A DNA stretch of 64,000 nt, taken from contig NC_089493.1 in the NCBI RefSeq assembly GCF_036850765.1, positions 221,503,244 to 221,567,243 of the forward strand, written 5' to 3'. The notes under the pieces are model-generated. The model searched no databases. It saw only the letters and a list, made by a program, of their open reading frames with translations, and was not told the origin of the DNA. The translations under genes were made by a program, and so were the position numbers. Each line of letters starts with the position of its first letter. Position 1 is the first letter of the stretch. This stretch comes from Saccopteryx bilineata (lineage: Eukaryota; Chordata; Mammalia; Chiroptera; Emballonuridae). This document shows, piece by piece, positions 47,223-59,990 of the stretch.

Positions 47223-47994
47223 ATTAGTTTTAAATCATTGATGCAAGGTAATTGTTATTTTGGGGCATGCACATAGATATGCAAAAACATTCTTAAATTT
47301 GTTATCAGAACATGTTAATCAATAAGAAAAAAATGTATTAATGATTTGAGGTTGTCACTATGTTCTAAGCATTATTCAGATAGAGTTATTCATATGTGAT
47401 TCCCAACCTTGAGGAACTTACCAGCTGAGGACTGATAACCCTGTCTGGAAAGAATCTTAGACATCAGCTCGTACAAGTCTGAAGCCCAGAGAGGCTGGCT
47501 TGTTTTGGAAACAAAAGATGAAACTGCCAAGCACACACATAAAGTAAATAAATGACAACCAATAAACACCATGTAGAAATAAAAGGATAAGAGCATCTTG
47601 TGAGTTGTTGGCCAGAAGAAAAATTATGGGAATTTCATGCTTAGACCCAGCATTGTTTCTCTAACTTCAGTCATTTGTGCATTCTGCCATATGAACAAAC
47701 TACCAGTACTATTAGAATATCCAGTATTTTCCTTATATCAACTCACTTTTTCTATTTGCCCAGTTCTAAGCAATAACAGCCATTAAATGGGTTTTGAGTA
47801 TTACTCATCTTTTTCTAATACATGTTAGAAAAAACAAATAACCACTAAAATAAAAAATGCTTCATCAATGAACTACCAGTAACATGAGTATAAAACACTA
47901 ACATGTAAGACTCAAGGGAAGACTATACCCTAATTATTTCTTGTGGTACTTAAATGAGAACTATGATTTTAAAGTCTGTACTACTTAAATATTT
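47223..47994. other. single-copy noncoding DNA
   Basis: No gene recognised. 47340-47520 has weak old-repeat texture ('agcccagagaggctggcttg'). Confidence 0.4.
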
Positions 47995-48346
47995 TTATTT
48001 TATTTTACAGAGACAGAGAGAGAGTCAGAGAGAGGGATAGATAGGGACAGACAGGAACAGAGAGAGATGAGAAGCATCAATTATCAGTTTTTTGTTGCGA
48101 CACCTTAATTGTTCATTGATTACTTTCTCATATGTGCCTTGACTGCGGGCCTTCAGCAGACAGAGTAACCCCTTGCTTGAGCCAGTAACCCCCTTGCTTA
48201 ACCCCTTGACCTTGGGTCCAAGCTGGTGAGCTTTTGCTCAAACCAGTTGAGCCCGTGCTCAAGCTGGCGACCTCGGGGGTCTCGAACCTGGGTCATTCCG
48301 CATCCCAGTCCGATGCTCTATCCACTGCACCACTGCCTGGTCAGGC
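47995..48346 (-). repeat. tRNA-derived SINE, family B
   Basis: Full family B layout with an internal 'accccttgcttgagccagta' duplicated module. The TSD 'tgtactacttaaatattt' (left) reads 'tgtactccttaagtattt' (right). Confidence 0.9.
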
Positions 48347-48618
48347 TGTACTCCTTAAGTATTTAGATGCCCATGTATCCAGTGACCTAGGACAACTTGA
48401 ATTAAAAATATTTTTTTCCCACCTTAAAACTTTGTTTAGCTATTACAACTTGCCCCAGCTTACTTGAGGGATAATACCACATTTCCCCATGTATAAGATG
48501 CTCCATGTATAAGACACATCTTAATTTGGGGGCCTGAAATTTGAAAAAAAAAAATGTATTACATAAAGTTACTGAAATCAAGTTCTATTCATCATAAAAT
48601 TCATACAACTCCTCATCA

Positions 48619-50086
48619 CGGTCAAAACTCCCATCCATCCATTAGCTTGATCTCATCTGTGTCTTCAGATATTGCCTCATCCTCAGTTCCACCTGTGGCA
48701 TTTGAAATGCCACACTTCTTAAATGACTTGACAATGATCTCAATCTTCATATTATCCCAGGATCTTTTCATCCAGGTACTAACTTCTATAGTTGGTTTCT
48801 TCACTCTTCCTGCTGGTGTCAAATTGTCCCCAGAAGACTTCATCCATTGGTTCCATTCGTCTCTCATGGCAGCTTTGGAGGGTTTGTTAATGCTGACATC
48901 AAGTGGTTGGAGTTAGGATGCCAAGCCTCCAGGAATGATGGCAAGTTTTGTTTCTTGCCCTGAACTGATCAAGCACCAATCGGGCAGGCTTGTATAAGAG
49001 CCCACCTGGTCTCCTTCAAACTTTCTCAACCAGATCTTCTTCCCACCCTGATCCATCCAATCCTTGTCATGAACATGGACAATCACTCCTCGAGGAATGT
49101 CTTCTTTTGGCATTGTTTTGCATTTGAAAATCAGCATAGGAGGCAGCTTTGTTCCATTGGCACAACAAGCTAGAACAACTGTATAATGGCTCTTTTCATG
49201 TCCACTTATCTTCACAGTTACAGTTTTCACCCCCTTCTTATCAACAGTTCTGTTACTTGGCACATCAAATTGAAGTGGTACTTCATCCATATTTGCAATT
49301 TGTCCCAACTCAAACTGATGTGTCTTCCAACACTGAATGATGAAAAGATGATATTCATGGACCTTCTGCTCATAGTTTTTAGGCATCTTTTGGGCAAGTC
49401 TGGTGAGTGTACACATGCTTAGTCTATTCCATTTCATAAACCTGAAGCACCAATTGTGTCCTCCTTTGAAATCAGTAACTTATTTTTCATCAGCAATTCT
49501 TCTTGTCTCATGATGAACCATCTTTGTGGACACAGGAATTCCAATTGCCCTTGCTCTTCAATCCGTACCCTTCAATTCCCTCTCTAAATCAGGCCATTTT
49601 GCTGACTTGCCTCTCATGGCCCTCTTCTGCCATGGCGTTTTCAGTAGGGTTTCTTCTTCTTGTAGCCAGTCTTGGGTTGACTTCTCAGTTGGAGAAGGAC
49701 CAAACTTATGTTTAGCGGCACGAGTTCCATTCATTTTTGCAAACCAGATCACTTTAAAAAAATTATTATTATTTTTTAAGATTTTGTTTATTCATTTTAG
49801 AGAGAGGAGACAGAGAGAGAGAGAGGTAGAGAGGGAAGGGAGGGAGGGGCAGAAAGCATCAACTCCCATATGTGCCTTGACCAGGGAAGCCTGGGTTTCC
49901 AACCGGTGACTTCAGTGTTCCAGGTCGACACTTTTACTCAATGTGCCACCGCAGGTCAGGTGCAAACTGGGTCACTTTTAACTTGAATTCAGCACTGTAC
50001 AAAAATAACTTCTGAGCCATTTCTGGGTTGAATGTGACAAAAAGTAACCTATTGTAACATACCAGTAACAAGTGTGAAGCAATGAG
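48619..50086 (-). pseudogene. pogo/Tigger-type transposase, inactivated
   Basis: The likely start is the ATG near 50086, beginning MAQKLFLYSAEFKLKV, a typical helix-turn-helix opening. The frame is then cut by the SINE. After it, pieces are readable at 49752-49558, 49437-48913 and 48867-48622. The 49437-48913 frame (174 codons) contains 'GQIANMDEVPLQFDVPSNRT' with the first catalytic Asp at 49285-49287, and 'GTKLPPMLIFKCKTMP'. The second Asp occurs as 'RLVLDQFR' in another frame (codon 48968-48970). The third is in 'LQPLDVSINKP' (48898-48900). The C-terminus is acidic ('GTEDEAISEDTDEI'), ending near 48619. In-frame stops, at least one frameshift and the SINE make it dead. Relatives include host genes POGK, JRK and the TIGD family, but the intact TIRs mark this as a transposon copy. 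Spacing between the last two Asp (70 bp) is shorter than usual for pogo, suggesting a small deletion. Confidence 0.9.
49756..49960 (-). repeat. tRNA-derived SINE, family C, inside the pogo transposase
   Basis: The TSD 'tgcaaaccagatcacttt' (49738-49755) reads 'tgcaaactgggtcactttt' on the right (from 49961), with three differences between them. Removing the SINE and one TSD rejoins the transposase reading region. Confidence 0.92.
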
Positions 50087-50216
50087 CGCAAAGACAACAC
50101 GTGTGAAAAAGCGGAAATGCAAGTAAAAAAACTACAACCACTGTATAAGATGCACCCAGTCTTTAGACTTCAAATTTTTCAAAAAAGGGTGCGTCTTATA
50201 CATGGGGAACACGGTA

Positions 50217-53200
50217 AATAACAAATAGTTAAAAATTTCTATAATACATATGATAGTGTTGATAGTTCAACCCAAGGTAGTAAGAAAGTTAAAAGGGAAA
50301 AGTTTCCTTTTGACTTTCTTAATGGTACTGCTATCTTGCTCCCTACTGATTTAAAAGAAAAAAAATCTTTGTAGAATTTCTAGGTAGAAAAGAAACTATA
50401 GGAACAATTTTATAGGCATAGCTTTAATGGGAAAGGGAAAAGAATGGTTAAAGTTCTATGGCATTCTTCTTGTGTATGTGTTGGTGTCACATAATGAGAT
50501 GATGAAGCATCCAAAGGCTGACACTGGAAGAGGAGGTTAACTGTATCTCATGGAAACAAACGGTATTTCTCTATTAAATTCTTATCCTTTAAGTTCATTA
50601 AAGTTGACTGTAAATATAAACAAAAGCCACTGGTGGGCAATTAAATTTGAAGAAGTAGCCCATAAACAGTGGAATATTCAGTATGTGTTAGAATCAGTTA
50701 CACAATATCTAATTTAATTGTTAGAATTTAAGCATTCCTCTTATAATACATGTTAAATGCATTCAAAAATCATATTCTGTAGTGTAACAAAAGTGATCAT
50801 TTCAGCATAGTTTAAGGCTGAGAGGACAAGAACATTGGAGCTAATTAATCTGTAATCCTTTACTTACACTAAAGGGTTGAAAAACTGCAGGCATTTATAA
50901 TGCAAACTTTAAAATGAATGCCATTTCCAAAGTCATCTCACTAGACAGGAAAGAGGAACTTGGCATGTGACCAATAAATTATGAGAGAGCAACACCTTGG
51001 GGTTAGAGGGCACTGATGACTTCAACAAATCTCACCAGCTAGGGCAACAGATTAAACCAGGGGATAGGATGCCCTACAACCTTAACCTGTTAATACCTTT
51101 AAATTCTTAAAAATGACCTCTAGTCTGCTCTTTCGTATTAGTTGTTAGTTACACTAATTACAGCTTAACTGGTATTGTTGGGACCAGTTATTCCCGCAAA
51201 AGACACGTAGAGAAAGGTTATATCTACCAGCTTCAAATAACTTTCAGCTAAACTCTGTTGTACACATTAGGAGCACTTACCTCCAGTTTTGAAAGGGTCT
51301 TTTATGGACATCAAAGGAAAGACACTAAAAGCAATGTGTGTTTGTGGATTCTATAAAGCATTTCATATAGGAAGCTGTAAAAATAAGAACAGTAACTTCT
51401 CCTGTGACTAGAACTTTAGAATAGTTTAAAACAAGGTAATTTATTTTTTATGTTTATTTTTAATATAGAGGGACTGGTGATTTCAAATATAAATATAAGG
51501 AGCTAGTTATACCTTAATCATGCAAGTGAAGTAAAAATACTTAGCCCATGAAATTCCCTCAAAATTTATAGTCTTTAGAAAGGGATAATAAAATTTCTAT
51601 CATGGTCTTTTAGAACTGTTTTAAGTTCAACATTTACATTGATGTTAACCTAACATTATATGGATTGTGCAGAGATTCCAAGCCCATTTACGAAGATTCA
51701 AATACCATCTGTGAGGTTGCAGTAAATTACTCTGTAACATTAATCTTTAAACCAGGCACTAAATCAGAACAGAAACATACCAAAGAGATTTAAAGCAAGA
51801 GAGTCATACTGAATTATCGAGATTAATGTAAATAGTCTTACATATAACAGTTGCAGGTTCTCAATATCACATTGTTTCTGCTATGAATGAAACATATAAA
51901 ATTACCTCCACATCTTAAAAATAAATTACTAATATCTAAATGACACCCTTGTCAAAGAACTGTGAAAATGATGGGTGAAGGTTTGTTAATATATGTGTGC
52001 TCTGAGTTAAGAAATACAATAACAAAATTTTAAACATATAAAATAAACACAATAGAGAGTAACTATTAATGTTACAAAAGAAAATCAATGAACAAAACAT
52101 TTTGTTCTTAAAAGATGTTGACCAACAAAATTTTGATTTAAATGAAACTCTAGGAAAATGAAGACAGATAATTAGAGTACTATGTGTCATCAAATCCAAA
52201 ATGCCATTGATTTTCAGATTCATCATTACTTAGAAAGAAAAAACATTGCCAATTAAGCTATGACATAATGCTTTCTTATCATGCTGATTGTAAAGTATAT
52301 TCAAACTTTAGGTAGTTAAAATTGTGTTTTGTAATCAATGAAATATAATATTTTATAATAAATTGACTTGTCTATCAATATATTTAGTGAATAAGGTGTT
52401 CTTGTGAGAGCAATCCGATACTGAAATATAGTCACTGGGTGATATCAAATAACTTTATTGTATATAAAACACTGAGAGGATATTGACTATATATTTCTAT
52501 CTTCTCTGAGGACAGAAGAAGAGGAAGAACAGCTGATACATTAGTGATATCAGTTTGCTTGACTAATTTATTGATTAACTAATGTCCCTACTTTGTCCCA
52601 CCAAGGATTGAAGGTAGATAACAAGATTATATACAAAAAATTAATTAGGGAAATAAGAAATAGAAAACTAGAACTGAGGAAAAGAACAAAAACAGATGGT
52701 AAGAACCTATATTATTTTGATTAGATAAATAATTTATAAATAACAAAATAGATCCTGGATTTTAATTTTTCATTGTAATTTCAAAGAAGTAAAGCATAAT
52801 ATATTTATCTGGGAGAGTTGAAGAACATTTTTGCCTTAAGTTTAGGACCTTGCCAATTCCAAAGAATTCCTATAAAAACAGATTTTTACAATCTACTATT
52901 AAGTATTGAAAGATAGATACAAATGCAAGTATGATCAAGAGAGAAATAAATACTGGAAAAAATATCCCCAAAGTAAGAGTAGCTCTCTCTTGAAAAGATT
53001 CATTTGGTTGTACCAATAGATAAAGTAGTATTAATATATGAAGACCAGTGGACTAGTGGACTAAGTTTGTGTATCTTGAAATGGTAAAACGGGTCTATGG
53101 TACAGATGCTATTAAGCTCTCTCAGGATGTAAGTGGTAAATGAGTGAGCACCACCCCACTGGAAAGTACTGACTAGAACAAATACTACTGGGCACAGGCT

Positions 53201-53946
53201 TTCACCTAGTGGGCCTCACTCAGGCTGTGTGCAGTAATCAGTAAACAGCAAAAATGACACGTCACTGTGGAATCATTTAGATGCATTTCAGAATCAGTTC
53301 AAGTGTTTAAAATGTAGGATCTTGTATTTTGTTACCCCACATTTCCTGTTCTCTCTTTATCAGATAACGTAAGCATTTGTTTGTGGCATATAAGTTTCCA
53401 AAAAACCAGAGAAACTGATACAAGAACAACTGTGGTGGTGGACATAACCCAGACTTTTCCCTGAGGAAGCACTCCTCTTCACCTCACAGGCCTTGCTGGT
53501 CTACCAATGCACTGCCATGCTCCAGCCCAACCTCTGCATAGACTGGGCTGGCCTAGGGATCATCACAGTACCAAAGCAGGGCCAGAGTTCTCACTAAGAT
53601 TTTCATCCAGATGCTAAGGCTTTTTCTGTGGGACAACACTGAATAGAAGATGCTGCAGCTGCTTGTAGCTACCCTCCTGGTCTGTGTGAAGAAAGCCCTA
53701 TCTGCAAGAAAGAAAAAATGACGCCAGTAGCAAGGAAAAGGAAAGGAGGAGATGGAGGGAGAGTCTTGATGACAGTTTGAGGCCTAGTATCTAGTAGTAC
53801 TAGTAGCTCTACTCCTGGGTTTTCCCATTTACACGAATCAGTAAATTACTTCTTTTGTTAGTAGCTTGAATTGGACTTATATAACTTACAATGAAGAAAG
53901 TCTGTACTAACATAGTAATCGCAAAGGGCAGATTGCATTCTACTCT
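50217..53946. other. longest repeat-poor stretch
   Basis: About 3.7 kb without a SINE, L1, LTR or DNA transposon that I can recognise, although such elements occur about every kilobase elsewhere. No exon is visible: frames are short and AT-rich. It could harbour conserved regulatory sequence, but this is an inference from repeat absence alone. Confidence 0.45.
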
Positions 53947-54337
53947 ATTTTTTCTTTAAGTGTGCGTGTGTAAGAGAGAGAGACAAACAGAGAGACGGAC
54001 AGGCAGGCAGGAAGGGAGAGATGGGAAGCATCGACTCATAGTTGCAGCACCTTAGTTGTTCATTGATTGCTTTCTCATGTGTGCCTTGACCAGGGGGACT
54101 CCAGCTGAGCCAGTGACCCCTTGCTCAAGCCAGCGACCTTGGGCTTTTAGTCAAGGCAGAGACCATAGGGTCATGTCTATGATCCCATGCTCAAGCTGGT
54201 GAGCCCGTGCTTAAGTGGATGAGCTGGCTCTCAAATATAGGTTTTCAATTAAAAGCTAGTGACCTCAGGGTTCTGAACCTGGGTCCTCAGCATTCAAGGC
54301 CTATGCTCTATCCACTGTGCCACCGCTTGGTCACACT
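53947..54337 (-). repeat. tRNA-derived SINE, family B, long variant
   Basis: The 10-bp TSD 'attctactct' is exact (53937-53946 and 54338-54347). At 391 bp it is about 45 bp longer than the other family B copies. The extra length is in additional 'catgctcaagctggtgagcc'-like modules in the middle. Confidence 0.92.
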
Positions 54338-54347
54338 ATTCTACTCT

Positions 54348-56280
54348 TTTTTGAACTTTTAAAAACTGTGAAAATGATATTCTTGCATGCATCTTTGAAT
54401 CTGTAAAATAACTATAGTGGTGGCATTTTTTATTGTTAACATGTTTTTAAAGGCAAGAAGTTTCTGGGTTATCCATGTAAGTGACAGAAAACAAGGGCAA
54501 GCTAGCTTAAGATCATGGTTTCGTTGTACATAGTGCCCAATGTAAACAACCCACTCACAAACAACTGAGCTAGGTAAAGCTATTTCTCTTGAGTAAGAAA
54601 GCAGAAGTCATTGGACAATAAATGCTTTTCCAGAATGAACTTTCAAAAACTGTAACATGTAAACCACTTTAAGAGATGACAGGAAAATAAATCTTACCTG
54701 GCATTCTGATTTGTATGAGCTGTATTCCACCTCAAGTTGATTTATAAAGAACTCCAGTAAAAAGTCTCAGTTTTCTCAAAATAATTACCTATCTCTTCCA
54801 CTTCCTAAATATCCTTATTATTCCCCAAACAGTTGACTTTTAGAGACCTTAGATTACTGGACTGTGTACCTTCTGGTTATTCTCTGTTGGTACTAAAGGT
54901 CTGCAAAGGCAGCTGCCCACTAAAGCGCATCAAACAAGAATCTGCTTCCTTATGAAGACTTCTCAAAAGCATTCACCTAACAACTGTTTCATTATACATT
55001 CTTTGGGGATTTTCAGAAGTAATAATATATAAATAAGAAATAGATCTATCAATGCTGGATCCTAACAGACTTTTGGCCTGCCTTCAAAACAAAATTTGTA
55101 TGCTGAAATAACTTATGCTAAAAAGTGTCACTCAGTAATTAAAGACAAAGCATGCGTGTCAAGGCTCATGCATTTAATGATGGCTTTTGACACTGGTGAG
55201 CTTGCATGCTTGGGGAAAAAAACTTAATCTTCAAATTCTACATTGATACTAAGAACTCAGTTTAGAAAGTTCTGCGAGGAATGCCATATTGTTAAAGCAT
55301 TTCAATATTCTTGGATAGAAGCAACATTGTACTTAATAACTAAAAGAGTATAGGTTTTCAATTAAAAAATAATTATTAAGCACTGCACTGTTCTTTATGC
55401 CTTTCTAAGTAATTTTCAATAATCCTTATGAAGTTTTTTGTTTTGTTGTTGTTCTTAGAATGACTCTGTACAGGACTATTTTTGTTATCTTTATTTCACA
55501 TGAGAATAAAACAGATAATAATTATTTATCTTAAGACACTTGTTTGGTATACAAATATATTGATATCTATTCATCTCCATTATCATGAGCTGTCGGCAGA
55601 GACAGTATGACTATATTCCATGACAGTCAACGGGGTTTCTAACCAGACACTGTTTTTGCTAACAAAGGCAACTAGGCTACTACTTAAGATGTCTAGTTTT
55701 AATTACCAAACCTTTCTCAGGGTTTATGATACTGTGATAAACTTCAAGAAACTTATTGACAACTTTTTATCAAAAGCCTGGTGGACACAATTGACTCTTG
55801 AGAAGAAGAGGCCAGTGGATATGCTAGCCATCAATATCGTTAGATTTGCTGATTAGTAGTGCCCAGGCAAACTATCAGGAAGGAAGCTTGATACCAGTAT
55901 GATATCACTGGCATAATCCCTGGAAGAACAGCCCTAAGAACCTTAGATCTTTAAATTAAGACTTAGGCTCTTTGTCATATATCAATATAAGAACCAGCCA
56001 CACAAAGAATGATTTTGTGCCTTAAATGTGCCTTAATGATGTAAGAATCAACAAAAGTATTACAACTTAATTATATATTGTGTTGTTCAACGTTTCCCTA
56101 AGATTGATATATTCATCTTTAAATTTAATAAGAAAATATATCTCCTCAGGTACTTGTAAAACTTATGCAATTAGGTTCACAAACTGAGAACTACAGGATT
56201 ATTTTTGCTATGGCTGTCAGGATTTTAACCACTACATTTAACAATCAATGGCAGTAACTAATCACAGGCTAGATTTTCAC
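54348..56280. other. noncoding DNA, unassigned
   Basis: No gene is recognised. The plus-strand frame at 55620-55856 (78 codons) matches no domain I know. 55580-56000 has the feel of an old repeat or LTR, but I cannot place it. Confidence 0.35.
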
Positions 56281-56284
56281 TCAA

Positions 56285-56610
56285 AACAAACTCCTTTCAC
56301 TTTTCCTCCTATTTTTGACTTTTTGTATCCCCTCTCTCTCTTCTCACACCCTTAAAAACTCCCAGTTATCTTTCAAGTCTTAGCTCAAGTTGTTCTTGCT
56401 CTCAAGAATGTTCCCAGATATTCCTCAGAGCCATGCGCTCCTTCCTCTGTATTGTTCTTCTGTCCAGTCTGTAACACTGGCCACTTGGTGCCGCGATCCC
56501 TGGTCTCTCACTTCTCTCTTCTATCTAACCTATGTGTTCTTTAAGTCAGAATCTTCAGGGCCTAGCTCTTAACAAGTGCTAATAGATAGTCCATAAGTGA
56601 GGAAGTAGAG
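56285..56610 (+). repeat. L2 LINE 3' region
   Basis: 'cagttatctttcaagtctta', 'gctcaagttgttcttgctct' and 'cagggcctagctcttaacaa' are in L2 3' order. Divergent. Confidence 0.5.
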
Positions 56611-57654
56611 ATATAATGCTACTGCTTATTAAAATGTGAGGATGTGAAATCTGGAGGAACAAACAGGAGGAGTTGGTTTGAGCCACAGCAAGGAGGTCTG
56701 AGAGATGGCCAAGAGCTGCTCTACTGGGCATCACCCTCTTGCCCACCATGATCCGGTGGATTACTTTTGATTTACATTGCTCATATTTTGCATAATGTAT
56801 TTAAAATGTGAATATTAGTATATATATGCACATTTTTGAAGAACAAGATACCAAACCACTGCTCTCTTTACACTTTTAAAATTTAATAACATCTGTATGA
56901 ATATATGTATAATCAGATAATATAATTAAATATATATGCATAGTTGTGTTTAGCACAGGTGGAGTTTTATGGGTGAATCAATAAATGCATATGGAGGTAA
57001 ACATGCTAAAGATTTCTAAGATGCTCCACTGAATAAATGAAATCATTACTGTCCTCATTAAAATAATGATAGAAAATCTATACTTGCTTTTTAGTAGAAA
57101 GCGGTATTTCATTTATGTGTGGTTTTATTTCAGCTAAAGTATCACTGGATCAACTGTGAGAAAATATTTAAATCTCACAAATTCAAGCACCTTCTGTTTC
57201 CTAAATGTTCACATGGTATATATATCTGCTCAGAGGATGTTCACCAAATAAATTGTTTACTGAGTAATGCAAGAAACTCAGTTTAAAAATAAAAATGATA
57301 CCATTTTTTATAAACTGTGCCATTTCTGGAAACTCAAATAAAAAGGATAAAGATTCTTTCACTTCTCATTTAAAAGCATAACATTTTTGTAAGTATTTTA
57401 CTTAAAATTTCTTGGCCCAGAAGACAAAAATTTATGGCTTTAGACGAACTACTTGAATGCTTTGTCATCAAAGAAGCAAACCTTCTTTTCTGCCCGCAGT
57501 GTGGGTGTGACGCCTTTTCAGGAAGAGCAAGGAACCACACTGCAAGCTTTGTATGGTAAGTCTGTAGGTACCACACATTGAGTGAGCAGACTGGTGCCAA
57601 AAATGAGTGGCTAGAATGAGGTCATCTTTTATAATATGTGCATGTATTTAATTA
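56611..57654. other. single-copy noncoding DNA
   Basis: AT-rich, with no gene or confident repeat. Confidence 0.45.
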
Positions 57655-57659
57655 CTTAT

Positions 57660-57992
57660 TGTAAGGTATTTTTCCCCGCCGAGAAGGAAGGAAGGGGCCA
57701 GAGCCACAAAGTGTGGAATAATAAAAGGCTTTATTGAGTACAGAGCGCATCCCGCCTGACGAGGTTCCCTGGCCCCGAGAAAAGATGGAGGCCAGGGAAG
57801 TCGCAGGGAGTGACCCGCGTGGGAGATATTTAAAGGGTCCCTAGGGTGGTCGAGCTAATATGACGTGGTGGAATCTCACTGGCTGGCAGACAGTCACTTT
57901 TTTCCAAAGGGTTCCTTTTGGCGCACTTGGTTGTGGGCGGTCCTAGCCAAAGTTTGCAGGTCTGACCTTTCCCATTATCCACCGACCTTACA
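57660..57992 (-). mobile_element. solo LTR of an endogenous retrovirus, 333 bp
   Basis: Read on the minus strand it starts TGTAAGG and ends CCTTACA, the TG...CA termini of an LTR with 7-bp inverted ends. A 5-bp target duplication 'cttat' flanks it exactly (57655-57659 and 57993-57997). On the minus strand a TATA-like TTTAAATATC lies at about 57826-57835 and a polyadenylation signal AATAAA at 57730-57735, in the order U3, R, U5. It has CpG sites and a G+C content well above its surroundings. No gag, pol or env is present, so it is a solo LTR left by recombination between the two LTRs of a provirus. The family is unknown to me. Confidence 0.88.
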
Positions 57993-58449
57993 CTTATTAC
58001 AGAAAAAATTATTTACATTTCATACACTAAGAAAACATACTTGGTGCCTACTTAGGTTTAGCAATATTCTTGAAAAACTACTTATGAAAACAATCAGTGT
58101 CTAAACACTTGCTATTAACTGCTTCAGGTCTGCTTTTCACAAAAACAACACAATCACAGTGAATTAAAGGCAAGTCACTTGACTGTCCTATTACATTAGC
58201 TGAATGAAATTACTGGCTAACAACACTTAGTAGAAAGTGACAGCGCTTTCTCAATAGTTCTATATATCAGTTTTTCTGGGGAAAATAAGAATCATATCTT
58301 TATCAAAATATCTAATATTTTCTTCCTAAGATAATGTCTCTCAATTGCACTGATGAAAGTTCAACTGTTCTACTCCTAAAATAAATAAAGTAGGCACTGT
58401 AATTCTTCAGCCTATAACATTTATTGGTTATGAGGGGAAAATGTTATTT

Positions 58450-58602
58450 ATTTATTTTTAGAGAGAGAGAGAGAGAGAAGGGAGAGGAGCAGGAAGCATC
58501 AACTCCCATATGTGCCTTGACCAGGCAAGCCCAAGGTTTCGAACCGGCAACCTCAGAGTTCCAGGTCGATGTTTTATCCCACTGCGCCACCACAGGTCAG
58601 GC
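58450..58602 (-). repeat. tRNA-derived SINE, family C
   Basis: Well-preserved short-form copy. In reverse complement the head is 'gcctgacctgtggtggcgca' and box B-like 'ccggttcgaaacc' is present. The 14-bp TSD 'ggaaaatgttattt' is exact (58436-58449 and 58603-58616), so it is probably young. Confidence 0.95.
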
Positions 58603-58869
58603 GGAAAATGTTATTTTTATTGAAATTTTCCTGGGGGGCGCTGGAGTGGTGACAATGTCTACGTGAGTGGTCTAGAGACAGGATGCAGATTGGGGGCTGT
58701 CTGACTCTGTGGCAAATATGTTTTCCTTTCGATCATACCACCTTCTTTGCATAAATTAACTCATTTGTACAAAAAATAATCAAGTCTCTCTGCCTTCCTG
58801 CATCTGCCCCTCCCACCCCCACCCCCCAACATACAACTATCTTTTGTCTCCATCAGGAGCAAGAGGTTT

Positions 58870-59281
58870 TATGGAATGAATGGTGTCTCCCCACCGCTCA
58901 ATGTATATGCTGAAGTCCTAACTTCCCAGTACATTGCAATGTGACCTTGTTTGTAGAGTGGGTCTTGACATAGATAATCAAGTTACAATAAGGTCATTAG
59001 GGTGGGCCCTACTCTACTATGACTAGTGTCTTTATTAAAGAGGGAAATTTGGACACAGAGACATGCACAGAGGAAAGACAATGTAAAGAAACAATAGAAG
59101 ACTGACATCTACAAACCAAGGAGAGAGGCTTGGAACACATCCTCCCCTCAAAGCCCTCAATAAGAACCAACACTGTCCATACCTGATCTTGTGAGTCTCC
59201 AAAACTTGGAGATGAAATATTTCTGTTCTTAAGCCACCCAATCTGTGGTACTTTGGAATGGCAGCCCTAGTAAACTAATAT
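58870..59281 (+). repeat. MaLR/MLT1-type LTR
   Basis: The sequence runs through 'tgctgaagtcctaacttccc', 'aaggtcattagggtgggccc', 'tctgttcttaagccacccaa' and ends 'ggcagccctagtaaactaat'. These are consecutive landmarks of an MLT1/MST-class LTR. It appears nearly full length, without internal sequence. Confidence 0.8.
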
Positions 59282-59990
59282 ATTAGGCTTTGGACATAAA
59301 AGTTGGGGTGTGTGGGCATTCAGTGAAGAAATAATATGCATAAAGCTAGAATTGAGTTTGCATTTGGGAGACAACTGAGACCACAGCAGATCAGAAAGAA
59401 AATATTAACCAGGAGTCACAGTAATGAAGACCAATGTCATCCTACTCTGTATCCTCCTTTCCTATAATCTGTATCCTTGTAGCCTCCATAGTCAATCTGT
59501 GGTGCATTGTTTTGTTCTTATGCATGGAGACTCATACAATGATTATAGGCTAGAAATAACTTCAGAGATAATTCCTTTCAATTTTATAGTGCTGTATGGG
59601 TTTTCAAAAATCTTTACTTAAATACTTCATCATATGTTTCCCTACCTGGTTGTCATTTGACAGCTAAGAAAAGGGACTTTCTACCTTTCTTCCAATTATT
59701 CTAATTCCAAAAGTCATTCCCCAATGTCAGACAGAAAATTTTCTACCAACTGAGATTACTTTCTCCGTTCTTTCATTTCTTCAGTCTTGACAATCAAATG
59801 TAGAACACATACTATATGAAAGTTTACAGAGATGTAAAAGAGTGATTTGTTTGGTATAAATAAGATACAGATAATGTACAGTAGAAATACAATGGAGAGA
59901 AAAATCACTGAGTGCCTACTGTATAAAAGGGAAGTCCTAGGGTTTCTTTCCATATTACCTAATTTTATCCTTTTAAAAACTCTCTGACTC
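59282..59990. other. single-copy noncoding DNA
   Basis: No gene or recognised repeat. Confidence 0.45.

Larger units (their letters stand above)
48477..50214 (-). mobile_element. pogo-clade DNA transposon with broken transposase, 1.7 kb
   Basis: The left end 'ccacatttccccatgtataa' and the reverse-complemented right end 'ccgtgttccccatgtataag' are inverted repeats. TA lies on both sides (48475-48476 and 50215-50216). The left end repeats part of its TIR ('ctccatgtataagacaca'), which the MITE at 14120-14447 also does near one end. Between the ends a transposase gene fills most of the minus strand (separate entry), and a family C SINE interrupts it at 49756-49960. Without the SINE the element is about 1.53 kb. 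It is the only copy here with transposase catalytic sequence. Confidence 0.92.

Noticed and set aside
48913..49437. A domesticated pogo-derived host gene
   Set aside because: TIRs and TA flanks are intact and the frame is broken by stops, a frameshift and a SINE, so it is a dead transposon copy and not a preserved gene.
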